NCBI RefSeq assembly: GCF_042242105.1
Contig: NC_092014.1
Coordinates: forward strand, 2,888,874 to 2,952,873
Direction: 5' to 3'
DNA length: 64,000 bases
Source of the DNA: Pempheris klunzingeri
Lineage: Eukaryota > Chordata > Actinopteri > Acropomatiformes > Pempheridae
The position numbers and the translations under genes are program-made. The notes under the pieces were generated by a model, which was given only the letters and a program-made list of their open reading frames with translations, was not told the origin of the DNA and ran no database searches. Shown piece by piece: positions 34,253-44,828 of the stretch (positions within the stretch are counted from its first letter, which is position 1; each line of letters begins with the position of its first letter).

Positions 34253-37200
34253 ATGGGTTTAAAAGTGGCAGCAGCTGGAATTCTTGTCATCCTTCTCTCT
34301 GTGTCAGGTACCGGTTATTTACATTCATCATGTTTCACTGATACTGAAGCTGATTATTACTATTATGATTATTATTGTTCTAGTTATCAGCTAAAAGAAA
34401 GTTCATCCCTCAGTGTTTGTATAAGATGGAAGTTTCAGTCAGTGATTGTGTTTTATTGATCAGGACATTGATCACAGAAGGTTTTGCTGCTCCATTATTC
34501 TATATATATTTCAGGGCTGAATTTATGTATGTACAACCAGAGTAAACTAAAGTCTTTGAACTTTTCTTCATCAGTGTAACTACTTCAGCTCAGTTTCTAT
34601 GTCCGAACCAACCCACCAGTCCATTCATTGTGTGTGGGGGCCACGTCTTGATATATATATATATATCAGTACTCTGTATTTATTTTCACACTCACTCAGC
34701 AGACTCACCACAGAGTGAAGAGAGGATAAAAAAAGAAAGATACACACACATTTCTTTCTGCCTCCTTTCCTCCTGTGCTCTGTGTTACAGTGATACAGGG
34801 TCAGAATGACTGCAGAGTGACCTACACCTCTATTTACATCTGTGCCCTGAAAGGATCATCAGTGGAGCTACGCTGCACCTACAAATACTCGTCCAGAATA
34901 AATGGTCGTGTTACTGTAGTTCAGAAGACATTGTGGTTTACTAAAATGAGAGGAAGTGAACCAGTGGATCTGAGCACAGATGCAGAGTACGCAGGTCGTG
35001 TGCAGAACAGGTGTTATGAGAAGAGCTGCACTCTGAGAATCACAGACCTGAGAGAGAGCGACTCAGCTGAGTACAAGTTCAGGTTCATAACAAACCAACC
35101 AGGTGGAAAGTTTACTGGATCACCTGGAGTCCCTTTGACAGTCACAGGTAACATTTTCATTCATATTTTACTAATTTCCAAATGTTCAACATCCAGAAAA
35201 TAACAACAAGAATGTATCATGTGTTTATTTCCATGTGTGTCGACAGTTTTGAGATTCCTGTTTCTTCTTCACAAATCCAGCTCTGCAGGTGAAGGAGACA
35301 TCTTATCATTCCTCGACTGCTCTTTCATGCCAAAGTAATTGTCGTCTACCTGGTAATCCTTCCTACGTCTGGTACAAGAATGGACAGAAAACTGAGAGAA
35401 AAACATCTTCTTACTCAGGCTACATCAGTCCTGGAAACAGCTATGTCTGTGCTGTGAGAGGACATGAGGATTCCCACTCTCCTCCAGTGTGTGAGTTCTC
35501 CACAGTCTTCTACTAACATGTCACCATCTAGTGGAGCCTTCTAACTACATGGATATTAAATATGGAGGCTCCGACTATGACTCCTCAGCAGCTCTGGTTT
35601 AAAAATGCTCATATAATTGTTTTATCTTTCAGGTGTCGGTGGACAAAGCTGCAACAGAGTGACTTACACTCACAGAAGCATCTGTGCCCTCAAAGGCTCT
35701 TCAGTGGACATTTCTTCCACATACAGCAGTTCTGGATCGATCACATCAAAACTCTGGTTCAGGTCTGAACGTAGTCGTCAGTGGGTTTATCAGTCACAGC
35801 CTGAGGACCTTAGTGAAGACCCCCAGTATGCAGGTCGTGTTCAGGTCCTTGAAACAGAGGGAGGACGCTCCACTCTGAGAATCACTGAGCTGACAGAGAG
35901 AGACTCAGCCCAGTATCACTTCAAATTCACAGCAGGAAGCTTTGACTGGAGGAGCAGTTTACCTGGAACAACTCTGACTGTCACAGGTACTGATGAACAC
36001 AACCTGATGGAGACACACCAGCACAGTAGATTTAAACAAGCAGATGACAAGTGGAGAAGATGCTGCTTGATACAAACGTTGAATCATCCATCAGTCCCGT
36101 TACTTATCTCCTCAGTTTAGACTGAGTGTGTCTTTGTGTTTGCAGCTGAGTATTTAGTGATCTATGACATTACTGTTTCACTGTTTCACTCCTTTTCATA
36201 TCCAGCTCTGCAGGTGCAGGTGACCACAACAACACATCATCAGCTTTATACCGAGGCAGAGCTGAAGTGTCACAGCAGCTGCAGTCCAGCTGGTCGTCTT
36301 TCCTTCGTCTGGTTCAAGAATGGACAGAGAATCATGAGGGAGGAAACTTCTTCTTATAAAGACAACTTTTATCCTGGAGACAAGATCTCTTGTGCTTTTA
36401 AAGGACGTGAGGATTATCGCTCCCCTTCAGTGTGTGAGTTTACTTCACTGTATTTTTACTTTCACCTCACATAACATGACAAAGTCCTGAGAATGTCTGT
36501 GAGGCAGTTTTACTGCTGTTCTGGGAATTCAAACCATCAGTCTGGTCACAAAACCACCTCCTATGTTTCTCTAAGTATGAACTTAAATGCAGTATGTGTC
36601 ACCGTAGCAACAAACCATGAATTTACACTAACCAACCTTCATCGATATGCAGATGCTCCAAGACTTCCCTCTGTGTCAGTGAGTCCCTCTGCTGAGATAG
36701 TGGAGGGCAGCTCAGTGAATCTGACCTGCAGCAGTGATGCTAACCCAGCAGCTACCTACACCTGGTACAAGGAGGACGAAGACTCACCAACAGCATCAGG
36801 ACAGATCTTCACCATCACTGACTTCAGAGCTGAACACAGTGGGAATTATTACTGTAACGCCTGGAACAAAATAGGATTTAAAAAATCTGCCTTATATCTG
36901 ATTGTTTTAGCAGGTACATTTTTCCATGGTGCTGTTTTTTCCTAACAAACTGATTCATGACTCAGATCTACTAGTGAGCTCCACTACTGTATATCTAATA
37001 ACTGCTTATCTCCATTTCTAGAGAAACTATCAGTGTCAAACATCATCAGGTTGAGTCTGGTGGTCGTGATGCTGATTCCTCTGCTTCTTCTGTGTCTCTG
37101 GATGAGGTAAAGACATGAAAAATAATCAGCAGCATCACTGCTCTTTTATTCTGAATATTTACTTTCATAGTTTCAAAGTTTGCAATTCAACTTTGTATAG

Positions 37201-37707
37201 TTTTATTTGGTTGTTTTAGGAAGAAAGAAATTCTGCTCTCCACCACTGAACCGAATGAACCCGCTGAGACTGTGGAGGTGAGAGAGATACTGGGCCACAG
37301 GGACAGAACTTAATCTACCAACAAGTCATGATTTGTTATGAATTCAGAGGCTCTTATTTTGTTAATAATATGAGGTCATAAAGACAATTTACATATAACT
37401 TGATTAGTAAACTCTTTCTTAAGACAAACCACCCATGTTCATTTACTTTCACACGTTTTCCTCATTCCTCATTTCCTGTGGACGCCTTTTGTACCAAAGA
37501 GCAATTTCAGGAAGCAGATTTACTTTCATCACATCTGAGAACGTTTGAATGTAAAATCTAAATTCCTTGTATGAAGCCTTTGACTCTCATCTTGTTTTCT
37601 CTCCCCATGAGTTGGAGGCTCGTCCTGATTATATCAACGTCCCAGACGTGAAGAGGATCACCACAGAACGGACAGAAGACACAGAGGAGCAGGAAGACCT
37701 GGTGTGA
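34253..37707 (+). CDS. CD22/Siglec-like receptor, copy 5 (five Ig domains)
   Basis: Coding exons: 34253-34307, 34791-35147, 35281-35490, 35633-35986, 36206-36433, 36653-36913, 37022-37106, 37220-37277, 37612-37707; 567 aa. The copy is a mosaic. The promoter, signal peptide (MGLKVAAAG..., 18 residues), intron 1 and the RSERSRQW segment of the second V domain match copy 1, while the tail (EARPDYINV, Tyr543) matches copy 6. V1 is the most divergent of the six: DCRVTY replaces DWGVTF, losing the A-strand tryptophan and adding a cysteine, and TLWF replaces TFWF. The F-strand Arg116 is kept. The terminal C2 domain has the private CNAWNKIGFKK. The R2-like element ends about 400 bp upstream of the start codon. 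Confidence 0.8.
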
Positions 37708-38054
37708 AGGTCAGTCAGCTCTGAGTCTGCTGCATGAACAAAACTAACTCCAAACAACTTCCTAGCTCCATTTCTGAGATATAACTCCCCAAATCTTTTG
37801 GATTTTGCTCAGATGCAGTCAAAGCAGAGGGGACTCACGTGCATGGAAACAGAGGAGAACAGCACTGAAGGCTGTGGAGGATGTGGGAGAGGTGGATTCA
37901 TTTACCTTCAACTGCAACAGTTTTCATTTCCAGTTTTCAGCAGCAGCAGCTTTGCGGAGAATGCAAGCTTGATTTTTACCTGTGCAGGTAGACGAGAGAT
38001 GTCCAGGATTTACCTTGGTGTGCAAAATCTTCTTTTAAATGTTAATGCAATAAA

Positions 38055-39519
38055 CTGCTGTTGGGAAATACTGACTGCCCAATCACATCACATGTGTCCT
38101 GGCAGAGAAAGTCAGTAACGTGTGTTCAAAACAAACAGCTGGAAGCACAATATGTCACAGCATGTACATTGTGTATGTAAACACACTGCAGTCAAACAGA
38201 AGTCCAGCTCTACCGCGCTTTGCTAGATGTCACATTTTCAGTGTGTTGCAGTGGCTGCTTGAAATAAACATCCAGCTTCCACAACAGCTCTGCAGTTTCA
38301 ACATCATTTCAGTTCCCTCTCACTGCCGCAGAGGGTGTGAAGGTGTGAAAGTGTGCAGACAAACTGTGTTCATGTGTATTAATCACAGTAAAGTGTTTAT
38401 TTATCAGGAATCATTGATGAAACTTAAACTAGTTTTTGAGTTAACAGTCTGTTTGATGGGACAGAAATGGAAAAGAAACACAAAAACACACTCACACTTC
38501 TTCAGCTGACTAAATCTACAAGCACATCACAAGGACAGCAACAGTTGTGCATGAAACTGAGGTAACTAATCTTTTTAGGTTGTACACGCAAAAATATATT
38601 GATAAAATTACTGAATATCCAAATTTCATAATGAAATTGACCTAAAAGCTGTTTAAAACTGGGGCAGGCAGTTTATTTCTGGTGTCATTCTTTAACAATC
38701 TCATAATAAATTGTCAGCATGTTTTAATCCAAGTGGTCTGAGAGAAAACAAGACTTCTGCCGCTCCTCTCGGCTCTGCGTTTGGACTTTAGAAAATCTAC
38801 ACTTTGACTTCGGCCAATCACAGGTCCTCTCAGAGAGAGAGAGCGTTCTTATTGGCTGCTCTACAAACACAGATGCTCGGGCACGACGCTGCTGAAAGTC
38901 TGATTCAGGAAAATCCTGCAGAAAAAGTTGTTATTCCTGCATTGACAACAACAGCTTACAGTGCAAAGAACCCAAACAAAGGGAAACGGACTCATGCAGA
39001 GAGTCTGAAATACAATAAAACATGAGTATCAGGGACGATGAAGAGAACTGCGTGACAAAGCTGCTGACTTTATTTTTCTGTAATGTCTAAATGTGTTGCA
39101 GTGGTTCGTTAGCTCGTGTCATGGACGTTATTATTATTATTAGACCTCGTATATCACATCCGTGTGTTGTGTTGGCAGATTTAGCATGAAAGCAGGTGAT
39201 ATTTACAGTTTTTTCTACCTATGTTGAATGTTGCTGTAAGTTCAGCCTTGAGTTAAAATGGGCTCCCTTTCATTGTGACTCTGGACCCCATCACAGGGTC
39301 GGATGTCACAACGTACGGAGTCAGTCGTCCCCTATAGTTATTAATGTAGTTTCAGCAAATTAGAAATGTGATTTTTAAAAAACATCTGTAACTTTTAAGT
39401 GTTGTAAGCCAGAGACACCAAGTCAGTTTCAAAATGAGGACGATCACATCTCTGGAAAACTCTCTTCATTTGTCTTAATTAACAGTTTATTACCATTGAT
39501 GGATCCACTTCCCAGCCTG
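38055..39519. other. Spacer after receptor copy 5, no gene recognised
   Basis: Same layout as the other spacers, with opposed CCAAT/ATTGG boxes near 38815 and 38850 and AATAAA near 39015. The receptor's AATAAA is at 38049-38054. It lacks the CCTTCGG segment, as in spacers 3 and 4. Confidence 0.5.
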
Positions 39520-39915
39520 CTCCATTTAACCATGGGGTGCCACAAGGCTCTGTCCTTGGTCCCCTCCTCTTCATCATTTACATGCTCCCCCTTGGCCAGA
39601 TAGTCCGCCGCCATGGTCTCCAGTTCCACTGCTATGCTGATGACACTCAGCTGTACCTCAACACCTCACCATCCACTCAGCTCCCTCCACAGTCCCTCGT
39701 CAACTGCCTCTGTGAAATAAAAACTTGGATGACCTCTAACCTCCTCAAACTCAACAGAGAAAAAGCAGAGCTCTTGGTCGTGGCTCCCAGGGCACTGCTC
39801 CAGAAGGTTGGAGATCTTCTCTTCCATGTGGACGACTGCTCCGTCTCTCCATCCCCTGAAGCACGAACCCTCAGCGTCATCCTGGACTCCACCCTATGCT
39901 TTGTCACTGTTGGTG
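39520..39915 (+). mobile_element. L2-type LINE reverse-transcriptase fragment, spacer 5
   Basis: Passenger copy with PQGSVLGPLLF and CYADDTQLY. It precedes the class B promoter of copy 6. Confidence 0.8.
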
Positions 39916-40114
39916 TGATGGAAGATGACAGTTGTCTTCCTGGCAGTGGCCAAAGTCACACCATCTCTCTCTCTCTCTTTTACACACTTTTCTGGGACGA
40001 GCAACATGATTAGCGGAAGAGAAGTTGCCTTTTAAGGAGGCATGTTTGACCACAGTGAAGTGACAAACAGCAAATTGTACTTGCAGATCTCAAACTTCTC
40101 CAAACGAGACTTCC

Positions 40115-40120
40115 TTTATA
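40115..40120 (+). promoter_or_regulatory. TATA-like element, class B promoter of receptor copy 6
   Basis: TTTATA followed by CATGTCACAC, 61 bp before the ATG at 40176, as in copies 2-4. Confidence 0.4.
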
Positions 40121-40175
40121 CATGTCACACATTTTTAGTTAGTTTAGTCTCAGCGGAGCGAGGAGAGGACCAGTC

Positions 40176-43100
40176 ATGGGGTTCAAAGTAGCAGCAGGCG
40201 GACTTGTCTTCCTTCTCTCTGTGTCAGGTAGAGCTTATTTACATTTTTAATACTACACTGACCTTATTACTGATAATTACTGTTATTCTGGTTATTATTT
40301 TTAAAGTTATTCACAGCGATATCTTGGCATGAACACAAAAGTAGACCAAGCTTATTCATTAGATTTAAAGTTTGGGTTTCTAAAAGAAAGTTCATCCCTC
40401 AGTGTTTGTAAAATATGGAAGTTTCATTCAGTGATTGTGTTTTATTGATCAGGACATTGATCACAGAAGGTTTTGCTGCTCCATTATTCTATATATATTA
40501 TTATTGTGACAAACATTCAGGGCTCAATTTAAATGTAGGACGTCTCTGTAAACGATGAACAACCAGAGTAAACTAAAGTCTTTGAACTTTTCTTCATCAG
40601 TGTAACTACTTCAGCTCAGTTTCTATGTCCGAACCAACCCACCAGTCCATTCATTGTGTGTGGGGGCCACGTCTTGATATCATAGTTAAAAGTAGGAGAG
40701 GTTCACACATTTCAGTGTTCTGCTTTTTATTTTTACACTCACACAACAGACACTTGACCACAAAGTGGAGAGAGGATGAAAAAAGACACACACACACACA
40801 CACTTCTTTCTGCCTCCTTTCCTCCCTAAGAAGAGGAAGTAATTGAGCTCTCTGCTGTGCTCTGTGTTACAGTGATACAGAGTCAGAATGACTGGGGAGT
40901 GACCTACACCTCTACTAACATCTGTGCCCTGAAAGGATCATCAGTGGAGCTACGCTGCACCTACAGACACCCGTACACAATGAATGGCCGTGTTGTTGTA
41001 GTTCAGAAAACATTCTGGTTTACTAAAATGAGAGGAAGTGAACCAGTGGATCTGAGCACAGATGCAGAGTACGCAGGTCGTGTGCAGAACAGGTGTTATG
41101 CGAAGAGCTGCACTCTGAGAATCACAGACCTGAGAGAGAGCGACTCAGCTGAGTACATGTTCAGGTTCATAACAAACCAACCAGGTGGATGGTATACAAG
41201 TCAGACTGGAGTCACTTTGTCAGTCACAGGTAAAATTTTTTCCAAATGTTCAACATCCAGAAAACAACAACATGAATGTATTATGTGTTTATTTCCATGT
41301 GTGTCGACAGTTTTGAGATTCCTGTTTCTTCTTCACAAATCCAGCTCTGCAGGTGAAGGAGACATCCTGTTTTTTCTCGACTGATCTTTCATGCCACAGT
41401 GATTGTCGTCTACCTGATAATCCTTCCTACGTCTGGTACAAGAATGGACAGAAAACTGAGAGAAAAACATATTATTACTCAGACTACATCAGTCCTGGAG
41501 ACAGCTATGTCTGTGCTGTGGAAGGACATGAGGATTTCCACTCTCCTCCAGTGTGTGAGTTCTCCACAGTCTTCTACTAACATGACACCATCTAGTGGAG
41601 CCTTCTGACTACATGGATATTAAATATGGAGGCTCCGACTGTGACTCCTCAGCAGCTCTGGTTTAAAAATGCTCATATAATTGTTTTATCTTTCAGGTGT
41701 CGGTGGACAAAGCTGCAACAGAGTGACTTACACTCACAGAAGCATCTGTGCCCTCAAAGGCTCTTCAGTGGACATTTCTTCCACATACAGCAGTTCTGGA
41801 TCTATCACATCAAAACTCTGGTTCAGTCCTGAACGTAGTCATCAGTGGGTTTATCAGTCACAGCCTGAGGACCTTAGTGAAGACCCCCAGTATGCAGGTC
41901 GTGTTCAGGTCCTTGAAACAGAGGGAGGACGCTCCACTCTGAGAATCACTGAGCTGACAGAGAGAGACTCAGCCCAGTATCACTTCAAATTCACAGCAGG
42001 AAGCTTTGACTGGAGGAGCAGTTTACCTGGAACAACTCTGACTGTCACAGGTACTGATGAACACAACCTGATGGAGACACACCAACACAGGAGATTTAAA
42101 CAAGCAGATGACAAGTGGAGAAGATGCTGCTTGATACAAACGTTGAATCATCCATCAGTCCCGTTACTTATCTCCTCAGTTTAGACTGAGTGTGTCTTTG
42201 TGTTTGCAGCTGAGTATTTAGTGATCTATGACATTACTGTTTCACTGTTTCACTCCTTTTCATATCCAGCTCTGCAGGTGCAGGTGACCACAACAACAGA
42301 TCATCAGCTTTATACCGAGGCAGAGCTGAAGTGTCACAGCAGCTGCAGTCCAGCTGGTCGTCTTTCCTTCGTCTGGTTCAAGAATGGACAGAAAAACATG
42401 ACGGAGGAAACTTCTTCTTATAAAGACAACTTTTATCCTGGAGACAAGATCTCTTGTGCTTTTAAAGGACGTGAGGATTATCGCTCCCCTTCAGTGTGTG
42501 AGTTTACTTCACTGTATTTTTACTTTCACCTCACATAACATGACAAAGTCCTGAGAATGTCTGTGAGGCAGTTTTACTGCTGTTCTGGGAATTCAAACCA
42601 TCAGTCTGGTCACAAAACCACCTCCTATGTTTCTCTAAGTATTTACTTAAATGCAGTATGTGTCACCGTAGCAACAAACCATGAATTTACACTAACCAAC
42701 CTTCATCGATATGCAGATGCTCCAAGACTTCCCTCTGTGTCAGTGAGTCCCTCTGCTGAGATAGTGGAGGGCAGCTCAGTGACTCTGACCTGCAGCAGTG
42801 ATGCTAACCCAGCAGCTAACTACACCTGGTACAAGGAGGACGAAGACTCACCAACAGCATCAGGACAGATCTTCACCATCACTGACTTCAGAGCTGAACA
42901 CAGTGGGAATTATTACTGTGAAGCCCGGAACAAAATAGGATTTCAAAAGTCTGCCTTATATCTGAATGTTTTAGGAGGTACATTTTTCCATGGTGCTGTT
43001 TTTTCCTAACAAACTGATTCATGACTCAGATCTACTAGTGAGCTCCACTACTGTATATCTAATAACTGCTTATCTCCATTTCTAGAGAAACTATCAGTGT

Positions 43101-43771
43101 CAAACATCATCAGGTTGAGTCTGGTGGTCGTGATGCTGATTCCTCTGCTTCTTCTGTGTCTCTGGATGAGGTAAAGACATGAAAAATAATCAGCAGCATC
43201 ACTGCTCTTTAATTCTGAATATTTACTTTCATAGTTTCAAAGTTTGCAATTCAACTTTGTATTGTTTTATTTGGTTGTTTTAGGAAGAAAGAAATTCTGC
43301 TCTCCACCACTGAACCGAATGAACCCGCTGAGACTGTGGAGGTGAGAGAGATACTGGGCCACAGGGACAGAACTTAATCTACCAACAAGTCATGATTTGT
43401 TATGAATTCAGAGGCTCTTATTTTGTTAATAATATGAGGTCATAAAGACAATTTACATATAACTTGATTAGTAAACTCTTTCTTAAGACAAACCACCCAT
43501 GTTCATTTACCTTCACACATTTTCCTCATTCCTCATTTCCTGTGGACGCCTTTTGTACCAAAGAGCAATTTCAGGAAGCAGATTTACTTTCATCACATCT
43601 GAGAACGTTTGAATGTAAAATCTAAATTCCTTGTATGAAGCCTTTGACTCTCATCTTGTTTTCTCTCCCCATGAGTTGGAGGCTCGTCCTGATTATATCA
43701 ACGTCCCAGACGTGAAGAGGATCACCACAGAACAGACTGAAGACACAGAGGAGCAGGAAGACCTGGTGTGA
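40176..43771 (+). CDS. CD22/Siglec-like receptor, copy 6 (five Ig domains)
   Basis: Coding exons: 40176-40227, 40873-41229, 41345-41554, 41697-42050, 42270-42497, 42717-42977, 43086-43170, 43284-43341, 43676-43771; 566 aa. V1 has all three Siglec-like contacts: W25, Arg115 in YMFRF and a G-strand GGWYTSQ tryptophan. It also has RCYAKSC where the others have RCYEKSC. In the terminal C2 domain the NLT sequon of the other copies is TLT, and a new NYT sequon appears 15 residues later. The tail is EARPDYINV (Tyr542), so there is no ITIM consensus. The intron after V1 is about 18 bp shorter than elsewhere. This is the last unit: its 3' exon runs into unrelated sequence at 44083 before the usual poly(A) signal. 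Confidence 0.8.
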
Positions 43772-44083
43772 AGGTCAGTCAGCTCTGAGTCTGCTGCATG
43801 AACAAAACTAACTCCAAACAACTTCCTAGCTCCATTTCTGAGATATAACTCCCCAAATCTTTTGGATTTTGCTCAGATGCAGTCAAAGCAGAGGGGACTC
43901 ACGTGCATGGAAACAGAGGAGAACAGCACTGAAGGCTGTGGAGGATGTGGGAGAGGTGGATTCATTTACCTTCAACTGCAACAGTTTTTATTTCCAGTTT
44001 TCAGCAGCAGCAGCTTTGGGGAGAATGCAAGCTTGATTTTTACCTGTGCAGGTAGACGAGAGATGTCCAGGATTTACCTTGGT

Positions 44084-44570
44084 GTACGTCATATTGTGAA
44101 AAAATGTAATCTATTGAGTCTTTTTTTGTAGTTGTACATGTGTTTATTTTTATTTCATTACTGTCACTTGTAATTAGATTAGATTAGATTAGATATTGTT
44201 TATTGATCCCTCAGTGGGGAAAGTTTGCTATTACAGCAGCTCAAGGGGACAGACAACAGCACACAGTTAAAGAAATAGAAAATTAAATAGCAATAATATA
44301 ATATATACAGAGGAAAAACCTATATACACAAAAAAACAATTATATAAACAATAATTACAAAAAAAAATGTGGAATGGGATGTGAATTATTGCACAGTTTC
44401 TGTTTCTGTTTTTGTTACTTGCCTATGGACTGTTGTAAATTTGCACTCTTACTAACTATGACATGTGTAAATCTTGCATTTTCATACTGATGCAATGTGA
44501 TGTAATGAGCCCTGTCCCTATCAAATAAACAAAGAAATAAACAAGCCATAAAAGACGCCATGTTTCCTTC
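44084..44570. other. Sequence beyond the array end, possible new 3' end for copy 6
   Basis: Similarity to the receptor unit stops at about 44083, 10 bp after the CCTTGGTGT segment. Poly(A) signals AATAAA at 44524-44529 and 44536-44541 lie further on and could serve copy 6 transcripts. Confidence 0.4.
44174..44390. repeat. Dispersed repeat with TTAGA array and TTTATTGATCC motif
   Basis: Four ATTAG units (from 44175) lead into TGTTTATTGATCCCTCAGTGGGGAAA and a CAGCAGCTC segment, followed by A-rich sequence. The TTTATTGATCCC...GGGGAAA motif is widespread in teleost genomes as part of a retroposon tail, but I cannot name the family. Confidence 0.5.
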
Positions 44571-44699
44571 CACTATGATGAATTGTCAGCATCATCTGTG
44601 ATAGATGTTGTTGTGTGTTATTGTAGCCTTGCTGGTTTGTTTGTTTATTTATTTATTTTTTAAGAAACTTTGTTTTCCTCTTGACAAAGATAGTAAATT

Positions 44700-44828
44700 C
44701 AAACCGACCAATCACAGCACAGGACATGCAAATTAGAGCATCCAAGCCCCGCCCTGTTGTTGTACGCAACCAATGGGAGATGAGGTGGGCGGGGCCTGGA
44801 GGGTAACAGCGGAGGATTCAAACCGAAC
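44700..44828 (+). promoter_or_regulatory. arhgap19 promoter with CCAAT, GC, octamer and CHR-like motifs
   Basis: Within 130 bp before the ATG there are CCAAT at 44708-44712 and 44770-44774, an octamer ATGCAAAT at 44726-44733, GC boxes CCCCGCCC at 44747-44754 and GGGCGGGGCC at 44787-44796, and TTCAAA (CHR core on the minus strand) at 44817-44822. No TATA box is seen. CCAAT boxes upstream of a CHR are the usual layout of G2/M genes controlled by NF-Y and DREAM/MuvB, which suits a cytokinesis RhoGAP; this functional reading is inferred. Confidence 0.55.

Larger units (their letters stand above)
2347..44083 (+). repeat. Tandem segmental duplication array of six receptor genes
   Basis: Six near-identical units follow each other on the + strand, with start codons at 2727, 9673, 16709, 22839, 34253 and 40176. 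Similarity covers exons, introns and intergenic spacers alike, which indicates recent duplication and/or conversion of whole units. Each spacer carries the same L2 fragment. Unit 6 stops being similar at about 44083, inside its last non-coding exon. An R2-like retroelement pair interrupts the array between units 4 and 5. Unit lengths vary (about 6.1 to 7.1 kb, more where the retroelements sit), mainly because a 965-bp V+C2 exon module is present twice or once. Confidence 0.95.

Noticed and set aside
2727-43771. A CRISPR-like or satellite array
   Set aside because: The periodicity is that of whole gene units (6-7 kb) and exon modules (965 bp), not of short spacers and repeats.
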